NCBI RefSeq assembly: GCF_001941865.1
Contig: NZ_CP016162.1
Location: forward strand, 124,001-188,000
DNA length: 64,000 nucleotides
DNA from: Pseudomonas alcaliphila JAB1
GTDB taxonomy: Bacteria; Pseudomonadota; Gammaproteobacteria; Pseudomonadales; Pseudomonadaceae
Direction of reading: 5' to 3'
Shown here: one piece after another, positions 41,819-50,015 of the stretch
Layout of the letters: each line of letters begins with the position of its first letter
Numbering within the stretch: position 1 is the first letter of the stretch
Made by a program: the position numbers and the translations under genes
Notes under the pieces: generated by a model
The model's database searches: none
What the model was told of the DNA's origin: nothing
What the model saw: the letters and a program-made list of their open reading frames with translations, nothing else

Positions 41819-42426
41819 GCTGCCAACGGATCAACCTCCGCGGCCAGGTGCGGGCGCCGCTGCAGGCCCTGCTGATTGGCGCCTCGGCCGGTGGTGTCGA
41901 GGCGCTGTTGAGCCTGCTCGAAGACCTGCCGCCGGACTACCGGCTGCCGGTGGTCTGCCTGCTGCATCAGCCGGATCGCAGCGACAGTCTGCTCGCCGAT
42001 CTGCTGCAGCGCCGCCTGAAGCTGCCCGCCAAGGAAGCCGAGGACAAGGAGTACCTGAGTGGCGGCGTGGTCTACGTGGCGCCCGCCGGTTACCACCTGT
42101 CCATCGAAACCGATCGTAGCTTCTCCCTCAGTCGTGAGGAGCCGCGGCATTTCTCCCGGCCGTCGATCGATATTCTTTTCGAGTCCGCTGCCGATGCCTA
42201 TGGCGAGCAGCTGGCTGCCGCGCTGCTCACCGGCGCCAATGAGGATGGCGCGGCCGGTCTGCTGGCGATCAAGCAGGCTGGCGGTCTGACTCTGGTGCAG
42301 GAGCCTGCCGACGCGCAGGTGCCCACCATGCCGAATGCCGCGCTGGCCCTGCTGAAACCGGATTTTCTCCTGTCTATCAATGCCATGCGCCTGCTGCTGG
42401 CCGAACTGGATGCCCTGCCATGCTGA
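41815..42426 (+). CDS. CheB-type methylesterase, without receiver domain
   Basis: The 203-residue protein is only the esterase domain of CheB. The triad is visible: Ser in GASAGGVEALLS, His in CLLHQPDRSDSLLADLLQ and Asp in TGANEDGAAGLLAIKQAGG. The VQEPADAQVPTMPNAAL segment is typical. The N-terminal receiver that normally keeps CheB inactive is absent, so it is either always active or controlled by another receiver. It overlaps the genes on both sides by 4 and 7 bases. Confidence 0.92.
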   Translation: MSCQRINLRGQVRAPLQALLIGASAGGVEALLSLLEDLPPDYRLPVVCLLHQPDRSDSLLADLLQRRLKLPAKEAEDKEYLSGGVVYVAPAGYHLSIETDRSFSLSREEPRHFSRPSIDILFESAADAYGEQLAAALLTGANEDGAAGLLAIKQAGGLTLVQEPADAQVPTMPNAALALLKPDFLLSINAMRLLLAELDALPC

Positions 42427-43607
42427 GGAAGATTGAAGCCAAGGTATTGATCGTCGACGACCTGCCGGAAAACCTGCTGGCGTTGCGTTCGTTGATCCAG
42501 AGCGAGGACCGCACCGTGTTCCAGGCCAGCAGCGCCGACGAGGCGCTGTCGCTGCTGCTCGAGCACGAGTTCGCCCTGGCCATTCTCGACGTCAAGATGC
42601 CGGGCATGAACGGCTTCGAACTGGCCGAGCTGATGCGCGGCACGGAGAAGACCAAGCATATCCCGATCATCTTCGTCAGCGCGGTCGGCCGCGACATGGA
42701 CTACGCCTTCCGCGGCTACGAGAGCGGCGCGGTGGATTTCCTGCACAAGCCGCTGTCGCCCTTCGAGGTGCGCAGCAAGGTGGCGATGTTCGTCGAGCTG
42801 TACCGCCATCGCAAGGCGTTGAGCATGCAGCTGGAGGTGGTCGAGGCGGCGCGTCGTGAGCAGGAGGCACTGCTCGCCGAGCTGCGCGAGACTCAGGGCG
42901 AGTTGCAGAAAGCGGTGCAGATGCGCGACGTGTTCATGTCCATCGCCTCGCACGAGCTGCGCACGCCACTCAACGGTTTGATCCTCGACGTGCAACTGCG
43001 CCGGCTGCGCCTGGAGCAGGGGCGCATGGATGCCTTCAGCCCGGAAAAGCTGCAGGAGATGGTCAGCCGCGACGAGCGGCAGATCCGCAGCCTGAGCCGC
43101 CTGATCGACGACATGCTGGATGTTTCGCGCATTCGCACCGGCAAGCTTTCCGTGCGTCCAGAACCCGGCGACCTCGGCGTGCTGGCTGGCAACGTGGTGG
43201 AGAGCCTGGCCGCGCAGTTCACCAATACCGGTAGCCATATCGAGTTGCACGTCGAGGGTCCGGCGCCGGTGATGATGGACGAGTTCCGCATCGAGCAGGT
43301 GTTGGCCAACCTGCTGACCAATGCCCTGCGCTACGGTGATGGTAAACCCGTGTCGGTGCGTGTGCGGGTGGTGGACGATATGGCCCGCGCCGAGGTGCGT
43401 GACCAGGGCCTGGGCATCTCCGAGGCCGATCAGCGGCGGGTATTCGAGCAGTTCGAGCGCGTCTCCGGAACCAGCGTCGCGCAGGGGCTTGGGCTCGGCT
43501 TGTTCATCAGCGAGCAGATCGTCCAGGCCCATGACGGTCGCATCGAGCTCAGCAGTCGCCTCGGCGAAGGCTCCTGTTTCAGCATCCTGCTGCCACTACG
43601 CAGCTGA
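42420..43607 (+). CDS. Response regulator-histidine kinase hybrid (REC-HisKA-HATPase)
   Basis: The 395-residue cytosolic protein has an N-terminal receiver (about 8-125; VLIVDDLPENLLALRSLI, phosphoacceptor in LAILDVKMPGMNG, Lys in FLHKPLSPFE), a coiled-coil linker, HisKA (MSIASHELRTPLNGLILDVQ near residue 175) and HATPase (LANLLTNALRYG, then GLGISEADQRRVFEQFERVS and GLGLGLFISEQIV). It has no DNA-binding domain. It is the last of four overlapping genes; the message then runs into a region with sigma-54 features for the next operon. Confidence 0.92.
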   Translation: MLRKIEAKVLIVDDLPENLLALRSLIQSEDRTVFQASSADEALSLLLEHEFALAILDVKMPGMNGFELAELMRGTEKTKHIPIIFVSAVGRDMDYAFRGYESGAVDFLHKPLSPFEVRSKVAMFVELYRHRKALSMQLEVVEAARREQEALLAELRETQGELQKAVQMRDVFMSIASHELRTPLNGLILDVQLRRLRLEQGRMDAFSPEKLQEMVSRDERQIRSLSRLIDDMLDVSRIRTGKLSVRPEPGDLGVLAGNVVESLAAQFTNTGSHIELHVEGPAPVMMDEFRIEQVLANLLTNALRYGDGKPVSVRVRVVDDMARAEVRDQGLGISEADQRRVFEQFERVSGTSVAQGLGLGLFISEQIVQAHDGRIELSSRLGEGSCFSILLPLRS

Positions 43608-43610
43608 TCG

Positions 43611-43734
43611 TGCAAATTGCACGTGTCGTAATTCATGCATCTTGCAAAGTGCATGGGGTAAGGTGTCGATTTTTGTTTTAAGTAATTGATTTATAAGGAT
43701 ATTTTAGAGAAATTGATGTTGGTATGAGCGCTGC
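43611..43734 (+). promoter_or_regulatory. Sigma-54 promoter with paired TGCA-N3-TGCA upstream sites
   Basis: Sites TGCAAATTGCA (43611-43621) and TGCAAAGTGCA (43643-43653) lie 32 bp apart. The first is within the perfect palindrome CGTGCAAATTGCACG. The -24/-12 element is TGGTATGAGCGCTGC (43720-43734), with GG and GC at the right spacing but a weak centre. Distances from the T of TGG to the two sites are 109 and 77 bp, the same as at 47604-47726. The gene begins 49 bp after the -12 element. Confidence 0.68.
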
Positions 43735-43783
43735 AGAATCAGTCATGTAAGCCCCCCGACTGACCTGCTGATGGAGAAGCGTC

Positions 43784-44095
43784 ATGAACATCGTCCGAGT
43801 GAGCCTGTTTTGCGTCGCTGCATTGCTGGTCAACGGGGCTTACGCCAAAGATTTCAGTGGTTCGGCTGGAGCCGTTGCGAAAACGGCCGAGTTCACCCTT
43901 TCCAACTCGCCGGTGTGGCAATCGCGTGCCGCTGCACAGCAGGAAGGCACCGCTGAACTGCGCACGCAGCCGACCCGCGCTGTCGGTGCCATCGGTGATG
44001 ATGCGCAGTGGCTGCGCATCTCCAACGAGGGCGACACCGATACCGCCAACCGAGAGCCACGCCCTGCCAATAGCACCCCGCGCTGGGTGTTCTGA
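43784..44095 (+). CDS. Small exported hypothetical protein
   Basis: The 103-residue protein has a signal peptide (about 1-22, VSLFCVAALLVNGAYAKD) and a polar remainder with no cysteines in the mature part and no known domain. GATGGAGAAGCG is the ribosome site. It follows the candidate sigma-54 promoter, and a small membrane protein gene follows 18 bp later, so the two form an operon. Function unknown; co-control with the BON protein at 47765 suggests an envelope stress role (inference). Confidence 0.8.
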   Translation: MNIVRVSLFCVAALLVNGAYAKDFSGSAGAVAKTAEFTLSNSPVWQSRAAAQQEGTAELRTQPTRAVGAIGDDAQWLRISNEGDTDTANREPRPANSTPRWVF

Positions 44096-44113
44096 CCGAC
44101 AAGGAGTCCCGCC

Positions 44114-44299
44114 ATGTCCAGAAGTGCCGTCCTGTTGTTGATCATGACCCTGTCGAGCCTGGCCGTGTTGTGGCTGAGCCCCGCTCTGAACGAGGGTATC
44201 GCCCTGCTGCTCAAGGGTGGCAGCGTCGTCTTTGGTGCGGGCTTTCTGGTCGCGTTGATGGCCGGGCGCCGGATCAAGTTCGATCCGGTGCTGCGCTGA
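44114..44299 (+). CDS. Small two-helix membrane protein
   Basis: The 61-residue protein has two hydrophobic segments (about 5-24, VLLLIMTLSSLAVLWLS, and 28-50, IALLLKGGSVVFGAGFLVAL) and a basic tail (GRRIKFDP). I do not recognise the family. AAGGAGTCCCGCC precedes the ATG. A terminator follows 28 bases after the stop, which closes the two-gene operon. Confidence 0.75.
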   Translation: MSRSAVLLLIMTLSSLAVLWLSPALNEGIALLLKGGSVVFGAGFLVALMAGRRIKFDPVLR

Positions 44300-44326
44300 A
44301 GCTGATCCCGCGCCAAGGAAACAAGA

Positions 44327-44355
44327 AAACGCCACGAAGACCGTGGCGTTTTTTA
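44327..44355. terminator. Terminator between the small operon and kinB
   Basis: Stem AACGCCACG/CGTGGCGTT with loop AAGAC, then TTTT; A-rich on the other side, so it can stop transcripts from both directions. Confidence 0.92.
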
Positions 44356-44391
44356 TTGCGCGTGAATAGGCCGCTACCCCGGTCGTCTACC

Positions 44392-46188
44392 TCAGACCGG
44401 CAAGCTGAAATAGAAGTTGGCGCCTTCGCCCGGGCGCGAATGAACCCTCAGCTGGCCGCCGTGCAACTGCACGATCTCCCTTGCCAGCGCCAGGCCGAGG
44501 CCGACGCCACCCTTGCGTCTGCCGACCTGAACGAAGGGTTCGAAGATCCGCGCCTGTTGTTCGAAGGGGATCCCTTCGCCTTCGTCCTGCACGCTGACGA
44601 TCACCTGTTCGCCATGGCGACGCGCCTGGAGTCGTATCTTGTCACCCGGGTTGCTGTAGCGCAGGGCGTTGTCGGTGAGGTTATCGAGCAGTCGCTGCAG
44701 CTGCGCGGCATCGAGCTCAAGCTGCGGCAGGGGCTCGTGAACTTCGCAAAGCACCGTCACCTCACGCTCCGCGGCTCTCTCGGTAAAACGTTGAGACAGC
44801 TGCTGGATCATTTCGCTTAGGTCACAGGGGCGGCGCTGCAGGGTTTGCACGCCATTCTGGTAGCGCGAGAAGTTGAGCAGGTCGTCGATCAACTGCACCA
44901 GGCGGTGCATCTCCTCGTCGACGGTGCGTATCAGTTCCTGCTCGCGTCCGCCTGGCGGCAGTGAGAGACGTTCGCGCAGCAGGCTGAAAGCCATATGAAT
45001 ACCGGTGATCGGCGTGCGCAGTTCATGGGAGGCGCGCAGGATGAACTCGCTGCGCACCCGGTCGAAGGCACGTTGCTTGGTGACGTCACGCAGCACCATC
45101 ACCGCCCCCGCGCTACCGCCCTCGCGCACCTGTACCGGGGTCAGGGCCCAGGCCAGCAGTCTGGTCTCGCCGTCGCGTTCGATCTGCAGGTCGGCCGGTG
45201 GCTCCTGCAGCAGTTCGCCTGCCAGCACCCGGCGCAGTGCTTCGTCCACCGCATGCTCGGGCAATAGCGGGCCGATGGGCTGGCCCACGATTTCGGCCGA
45301 CCAGGACAGCTGGCGCAGCGCCACCGGGTTGGCGTGTTCGATGCTGCCCTGGGTGTCGAGAATGACCAGGCCATCATCAATGCTGTCGAGCACCGCTTTC
45401 AGACGCCCCTCGCTGCTGAGCAACTGGTTGAGGTTGCTCGAATGGTATTCGCGCAGCGCCTCGGTCATCAGGCCGAAGCGGCGGCTCAGCACGGCCAGTT
45501 CGAGCACCGGCGATACCGGCAGCACCACGTCGTACTTGCCCTGGCCGATCTGGTCGGCGGCTCGTGCCAGCATGTCGATGGGGGCGCCGAAGCGGCGGGC
45601 GATGCCGTGGGCAGTGAGTACACCGATCGCCAGTACCGCGAGGCCGATGAGCACCAGCAGCCCGGCGATCAGTTGAGAGCGCTCACCCGCTTTGCTCTCG
45701 GCCGAGATGACCCAGTCGACGATCTGATCCTGTTGTTCCAGGAGATGGTTGCGCAGGCGCTGGAAGGCCTCGGTGAAGGGTTTGTGAGCACCCAGGTTAT
45801 GGGGTGTCTGGCCGTCCGGCATCGCGCTACTGGCAGCCTGTTCCATCTCGTCGTAAAGCGCTGCCGCTCGCTCCAGTCCGCTGGCGTAGTCTTTGCCGAG
45901 GTTGGCCCTCAGGCCTTCGTCGAAGGTGGCGCGGAACGACTGGCGGATGGCTTCGAGGCGCTGCGCATCGGGCTGCTGATCGATCAGCACGATCAGTTCG
46001 TCGCCCAGGTGCTGGCGCAGCTTCTGGCCGATCTGCACGGCGTCGAAACCACGCTGGATCAGGTCGCTCTGGCTGCGCGCCATCTGTGTGACGCTGAACA
46101 GGCCGAGCAGCAGGCCCAGCAGTGCAACGGTGATCAGCGCGGAGATGCTAAGGAACAGTCGCGTGCGAAGCTTCATCGACAGCTTCAT
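44392..46188 (-). CDS. kinB: Sensor histidine kinase/phosphatase KinB
   Basis: The 598-residue inner-membrane kinase has helix 1 (about 12-35, LFLSISALITVALLGLLLGL), a periplasmic sensor (about 36-165), helix 2 (about 170-190), HAMP (ARRFGAPIDMLARAADQIGQ), PAS (VLDSIDDGLVILDTQGSIEH), HisKA with ILRASHELRTPITG and HATPase (VSVQDEGEGIPFEQQARIFE). It is the partner of AlgB in P. aeruginosa, where its phosphatase activity restrains alginate synthesis. MKLSMKLRTRLFL at 46188 is chosen as the start. It follows algB with a 13-bp gap, so both are in one operon. Confidence 0.92.
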   Translation of the reverse strand: MKLSMKLRTRLFLSISALITVALLGLLLGLFSVTQMARSQSDLIQRGFDAVQIGQKLRQHLGDELIVLIDQQPDAQRLEAIRQSFRATFDEGLRANLGKDYASGLERAAALYDEMEQAASSAMPDGQTPHNLGAHKPFTEAFQRLRNHLLEQQDQIVDWVISAESKAGERSQLIAGLLVLIGLAVLAIGVLTAHGIARRFGAPIDMLARAADQIGQGKYDVVLPVSPVLELAVLSRRFGLMTEALREYHSSNLNQLLSSEGRLKAVLDSIDDGLVILDTQGSIEHANPVALRQLSWSAEIVGQPIGPLLPEHAVDEALRRVLAGELLQEPPADLQIERDGETRLLAWALTPVQVREGGSAGAVMVLRDVTKQRAFDRVRSEFILRASHELRTPITGIHMAFSLLRERLSLPPGGREQELIRTVDEEMHRLVQLIDDLLNFSRYQNGVQTLQRRPCDLSEMIQQLSQRFTERAAEREVTVLCEVHEPLPQLELDAAQLQRLLDNLTDNALRYSNPGDKIRLQARRHGEQVIVSVQDEGEGIPFEQQARIFEPFVQVGRRKGGVGLGLALAREIVQLHGGQLRVHSRPGEGANFYFSLPV

Positions 46189-46201
46189 GGAAATCCCGTG
46201 G

Positions 46202-47554
46202 TCAGAGGTTGTACTGCTTGCGTTTGCGGTAGAGGGTCGAGGTATCGATACCCAGCGTCTTGGCCGCCATGTCGAGGGTGTTGCTGCTGGCCAGCACGGC
46301 GGCAATATGCGCCTTTTCCAGCTCTTCGAGGCTCATCGCTGCGCCGACACGCACGGCGTTGTTCGGCGCTTCGCCGTTGCCGCCCAGGCCGAGATGGCTA
46401 ACCTCCACGACGTCGCTCTGGCAGATGATGCTGGCGCGCTCGATGACGTTGCGCAGCTCACGGATATTGCCTGGCCAGTGATAAGCCTGCAGGGCGGCGG
46501 CAGCCTCGGGGCTGAAACCGCACGCCGGGCGCCCGTAGTCGCTGACGAAGCGGGCGAGAAAGCGTTCGGCCAGGCCCATCACGTCTTCGTGACGTTCGCG
46601 CAACGGCGGCAGCTTGAGGGTGATGACGTTGAGGCGGTACAGCAGGTCTTCCCGGAAGCGGCCCTCGCGCACCATTTCGTCGAGGTCCAGGTTGGTGGCG
46701 GCGACGATGCGCACATCGGCACGGCGGGTCACCGGATCGCCGACGCGCTCGTATTCCTTGTCCTGGATAAAGCGCAGCAGCTTGGGCTGCAGGGTCAGCG
46801 GGAAGTCGCCGATCTCGTCGAGGAACAGGGTGCCACCGTCGGCCTGACTGACGCGGCCCTGGGTGCTTTCGCTGGCACCGGTGAAGGAGCCGCGGGCGTG
46901 ACCGAACAGTTCGCTTTCCATCAGCTCGGCCGTCAGTGACGGGCAGTTGATGGTCACGCAGGTGCGCTTGGCACGGCGGCTCCAGCCGTGGATGGCGCGC
47001 GATAGCTCGCCCTTGCCGGTACCGGATTCGCCGAGGATGAGGATGTTGGCGTCGGTAGCGGCGACCTGCCGTGCGGTTTCCAGAATCGCCATCATCGCCG
47101 GGCTATGTGAGTCGAGGCCGTCCTTGGCCTTGCGTACCTCGCCTTCCAGAGCCTCCAGGCGTGCAGCCAACGTACGCACTTCCAGTTGCTTGGCGGCGGC
47201 CAGGCGCAATTGATCGGGGGTGCAGGGTTTGACCAGGTAGTCGGCGGCGCCGGCCTGGATGGCATCGACCGCGGTGTCCACGGCCGAGTGGGCGGTGACG
47301 ATCACCACGCGCATCCAGGGGGCCTGGATGCGCATCTGCGCCAACAGGTCCAGGCCGTTGTCCTCGCCCAGGCGCAGGTCGAGAAAGCACAGGTCGAATA
47401 CCTGTCGCTGCAGCAGCGCCTCGGCTTGGGTCGCACTGCTGGCGCCGGCGACGTCATAGCCTTCGTCTTCAAGGCAGTAACGGAAGGTACGCAGGATTGC
47501 CGCTTCGTCGTCCACCAGCAGAATGCGTCCACTGGTTTGCTCTGCAACTGCCAT
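46202..47554 (-). CDS. algB: Sigma-54-type response regulator AlgB
   Basis: The 450-residue NtrC-family protein has a receiver (Asp59 in LCFLDLRLG), an AAA+ domain with Walker A GESGTGKG (175-182), and a Fis-type HTH at the end ([20 protein letters not shown]). The sigma-54 contact loop reads GSFTGA (222-227), not the usual GAFTGA. The overall sequence matches AlgB of P. aeruginosa closely. It controls alginate, quorum sensing and virulence there. The divergent BON gene has a sigma-54 promoter, and the TGCA sites lie between the two genes, 50-90 bp before the algB start. Confidence 0.93.
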   Translation of the reverse strand: MAVAEQTSGRILLVDDEAAILRTFRYCLEDEGYDVAGASSATQAEALLQRQVFDLCFLDLRLGEDNGLDLLAQMRIQAPWMRVVIVTAHSAVDTAVDAIQAGAADYLVKPCTPDQLRLAAAKQLEVRTLAARLEALEGEVRKAKDGLDSHSPAMMAILETARQVAATDANILILGESGTGKGELSRAIHGWSRRAKRTCVTINCPSLTAELMESELFGHARGSFTGASESTQGRVSQADGGTLFLDEIGDFPLTLQPKLLRFIQDKEYERVGDPVTRRADVRIVAATNLDLDEMVREGRFREDLLYRLNVITLKLPPLRERHEDVMGLAERFLARFVSDYGRPACGFSPEAAAALQAYHWPGNIRELRNVIERASIICQSDVVEVSHLGLGGNGEAPNNAVRVGAAMSLEELEKAHIAAVLASSNTLDMAAKTLGIDTSTLYRKRKQYNL

Positions 47555-47603
47555 GTATGTGCTCCATCTGACGGGTCAATGCAGCTTAGTCAGGTAAAAA
47601 CCA

Positions 47604-47726
47604 TGCAAGTTGCACGGCTCGACTGTGCCAATACTGCACCCTGCATGCAGGCAGGGTGCCTTTATTGTTGGTAAATATTTGTTTTAAAAGGGAATTTTAA
47701 TTTCTTCTGACTGGCACGGGGCTTGC
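47604..47726 (+). promoter_or_regulatory. Sigma-54 promoter with paired TGCA-N3-TGCA upstream sites (BON operon)
   Basis: TGGCACGGGGCTTGC (47712-47726) fits the sigma-54 consensus TGGCACG-N4-TTGC perfectly. Upstream sites are TGCAAGTTGCA (47604-47614) and TGCACCCTGCA (47635-47645), 31 bp apart, 108 and 77 bp before the -24 element. The second lies at the start of a perfect stem GCACCCTGC/GCAGGGTGC. The intervening DNA is AT-rich, which suits an IHF-bend site. The arrangement is the same as at 43611-43734. Confidence 0.8.
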
Positions 47727-47764
47727 GATATTGCCTGTATCGTCTCACGAACAGGAGTGAACTC

Positions 47765-48595
47765 ATGCCCCCGTTCAAGCCTTTGTTACTGGCCGCCGGC
47801 ACCGCGCTGATGCTCGGTCTGACGCCTGTGGCCAGCCACGCTGCCGAAGGTCAGCTATCAGCACAGCTGGATGCGGCCCGCCAGGAAGGTTCGATCTGGA
47901 CAGCCTTCGCGCTCAACCGGCACCTCAACCCTTTCAAGCTCGATATCGACGTTGAGGATGGTGCGGCCACCCTCAACGGCAAGGTCGAGAACGATGTTCA
48001 GAAAGAGCTGGCCGAGCAGGTGGCGCTGAGCATAGAGGGCATCGATTCGGTGGACAATCGCATCGAGGTCAGCAGTGACGCGGTCGAGGGCGATGCGCCG
48101 AGCATGGTGCAGCGCCTTGAGGACGCCAGCCTGGCCGCCACGGTGAAGTCCAAGTTGCTGTGGAACAGCAACACCCGCGGCCTGGACATCCAGGTCAAGA
48201 GCGAAACCGGCAACATCACCCTCAGTGGCCATGCGCAGACGCCGGCGGCCAAGGAGTTGGCAGGCCAGCTGGCAGCCAATACCGATGGCGTGCGCGAAGT
48301 GTTCAACCACCTCAGCATCAGCACTGCCGACAGCAGTAGCAGCGAAGTGCAAACCACACTCGACGAAGCGCGCGAGAACATCAGTGACAGCTGGATCACC
48401 AGCAAGGTCAAGGCCAGCTTCCTCTACAGCCGCAACCTGGATGCCATGAACATTGCGGTGAACACCGACGATGGTCTGGTCAGCCTGCGCGGCAGCGTGC
48501 TGAGCAGTGCCGAGAAGCGCCTGGCGGTCGAGATCGCCCGCAACATTCGCGGTGTGCGGGGTGTCGATGCCGACGCCCTGCGTATCAGCAGCTGA
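47765..48595 (+). CDS. BON-domain periplasmic protein (three BON domains)
   Basis: The 276-residue protein has a signal peptide (about 1-28, cleavage after SHA) and three BON repeats (about 35-107, 117-187, 205-275), recognised by LDIDVEDGAATLNGKVENDV, LDIQVKSETGNITLSGHA and MNIAVNTDDGLVSLRGSV. OsmY-like BON proteins stabilise the envelope under osmotic and other stress. ACAGGAGTGAACTC precedes the ATG. It follows a perfect sigma-54 promoter and is followed by a four-helix protein gene. Confidence 0.9.
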   Translation: MPPFKPLLLAAGTALMLGLTPVASHAAEGQLSAQLDAARQEGSIWTAFALNRHLNPFKLDIDVEDGAATLNGKVENDVQKELAEQVALSIEGIDSVDNRIEVSSDAVEGDAPSMVQRLEDASLAATVKSKLLWNSNTRGLDIQVKSETGNITLSGHAQTPAAKELAGQLAANTDGVREVFNHLSISTADSSSSEVQTTLDEARENISDSWITSKVKASFLYSRNLDAMNIAVNTDDGLVSLRGSVLSSAEKRLAVEIARNIRGVRGVDADALRISS

Positions 48596-48662
48596 AACTC
48601 AAGCAATCCCGGCCACTGGAATGGCCATCAACCCGCAAGTCCCATCGCCAAGGAGTGAATCC

Positions 48663-49097
48663 ATGAGTAGCAAGACCGCACAACTCAACGAACTGATCGA
48701 AATCACCCGTGACGGCAAGCGCTTCTATGAGCATGCCCACGAAGAGGTCAAGGACATCCGCCTGCAGGCGCTGTTCCGCGACATGGTGCGCGCCAAGACC
48801 CAAGTGATCGACGCCTTGAGCGTCAAGGTCGCGGCCAACCAGAGTGAGCCGGCGTCCGGCGGCACCATGCTGGGCAAGCTGCGCCAGTTCTACGCCGACA
48901 CCCGCGCGACCCTGGCCAAGGATGAAGACGCCACCTATGTCGCGCAGCTGGAGGAAGCGGAAGACCGAATTCTGCATGCCTTCGAGGATGCGCTGGAAAG
49001 TGCGGACAATGATGTCCGTGTCCTGTTGGCCGTGGAGATGCCCAAGGTGCGTGCTTGTCACGACCGCATGCGGGCGTTGAAGCAGAATATGCAGTAA
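48663..49097 (+). CDS. PA2169-family (DUF2383) four-helix-bundle protein
   Basis: The 144-residue protein is all helical and charged: AQLNELIEITRDGKRFYEHA and LRLQALFRDMV-like segments, then GGTMLGKLRQFYADTRATLA and YVAQLEEAEDRILHAFEDAL. This is the DUF2383/PA2169 family, ferritin-like in fold, of unknown function and often stress-induced. AAGGAGTGAATCC is a near-ideal ribosome site. It lies 67 bp after the BON gene and ends at a strong terminator, so the two are an operon. Confidence 0.87.
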   Translation: MSSKTAQLNELIEITRDGKRFYEHAHEEVKDIRLQALFRDMVRAKTQVIDALSVKVAANQSEPASGGTMLGKLRQFYADTRATLAKDEDATYVAQLEEAEDRILHAFEDALESADNDVRVLLAVEMPKVRACHDRMRALKQNMQ

Positions 49098-49116
49098 TCA
49101 CTGCGCGCTGTTACGA

Positions 49117-49149
49117 GCCCCTGCACGCATTGCGTGCGGGGGCTTTTTT
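49117..49149 (+). terminator. Rho-independent terminator of the BON operon
   Basis: Stem GCCCCTGCACGC/GCGTGCGGGGGC (one G-T pair) with loop ATT, then TTTTTT, 20 bases after the stop codon. Confidence 0.94.
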
Positions 49150-49236
49150 GTTGGGCAGATCGGACTGGCAAGTGTGTGCGCGTACCGCTTACTGGCTTAG
49201 CACTATCCGTTACCGCGTGCGCTGAGCGTTTGGGTT

Positions 49237-49790
49237 GCGCCCCTTACGGGCGCCACACCTTTCTTGCTTGCCCAAGAAAGGTGTGCCAAAGAAGGGCACC
49301 CCGACATCCGGGTTTCGCTGCGCGAAACTTCCCTCGCTCCGGTGCCGCTCCGGGGGCCGGCTTACATGGGCCGTCCCTGGCCCATTAAGCCTCTCGCCGC
49401 ATCCATGCGGCTCGCTCCCCTACGCAACACCTACGCTCGGCCTCCTGAAGGGGACCGGGTCGCGAGCTTGCATAAACTTCGCGAAATTGAAATTGGCGGC
49501 GTCTGTGCCTTGCCTTTGCTCTTCAACTGCGATGGTACAGACGACGCCCAAGTCCCCTTCAGGAGGCCGAGTGGAATCGCCGTGGAAGGGGTTGAGCGAC
49601 ATGGATGTCGCGAGAGCCACGATGGGCCAGGGATGGCCCTTCGTGGCGTGCCCCTGGAGCGGTGATGGAATGAGGGAACCCCGGCGCAGCCGGGGCCGGA
49701 TGGTGGGGTGCCCTTCTCTTTGGTTACTTTCTCTTGGGTAAGCAAGAGAAAGTGACTCGCCCGTGAGGGGCGAAACCAAGACGAAAGATC
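49237..49790. repeat. Giant imperfect inverted repeat (two arms of about 240 bp)
   Basis: The left arm (about 49237-49473) and the right arm (about 49540-49790) are reverse complements of one another with mismatches. Matching pairs: TTGCTTGCCCAAGAAAGG with the complement of CTTTCTCTTGGGTAAGCAA; CCAAAGAAGGGCACCCC with GGGGTGCCCTTCTCTTTGG; GGCCATCCCTGGCCCAT-type and TCGGCCTCCTGAAGGGGAC with GTCCCCTTCAGGAGGCCGA. The middle is about 66 bp. Reading frames within it mirror each other and have no ribosome sites. Outside it, 49150-49236 and 49791-49930 show no gene. It separates the BON operon from pstS. Confidence 0.8.
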
Positions 49791-49930
49791 GACACGCCAA
49801 TGATCGTTGCCCGGATATAAATAGCGCAAAAAAACACACAAGCTTGCCAGTCCGGTGTCATTCCACTTTCCCCAACCCATCCGAAGCGCTTTCTCTCTGC
49901 CGCCCTCGAACTCGTCGACATTCATTTAAC

Positions 49931-49959
49931 TGTCACATTCGTTTCATAGAGTGGTCACG
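49931..49959 (+). promoter_or_regulatory. Pho box of pstS (with possible third half-site)
   Basis: CTGTCAC-ATTC-GTTTCAT (49931-49948) fits the PhoB direct-repeat consensus CTGTCAT-N4-CTGTCAT. A third repeat TGGTCAC follows at 49953-49959, keeping the 11-bp period. Together they could seat PhoB dimers in tandem. pstS starts 57 bp downstream of the last repeat. Confidence 0.75.
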
Positions 49960-50015
49960 TGGCCTGCAGATACTTGGGCCCGTTCCATCCAACACTATCC
50001 TGCTAGGAGCAAGGC

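Noticed and set aside
49235-49925. Several open frames of 130-170 codons on both strands before pstS
   Set aside because: They lie in the giant inverted repeat, so the frames on the two strands mirror each other; no ribosome sites were seen. A repeat is the simpler explanation.
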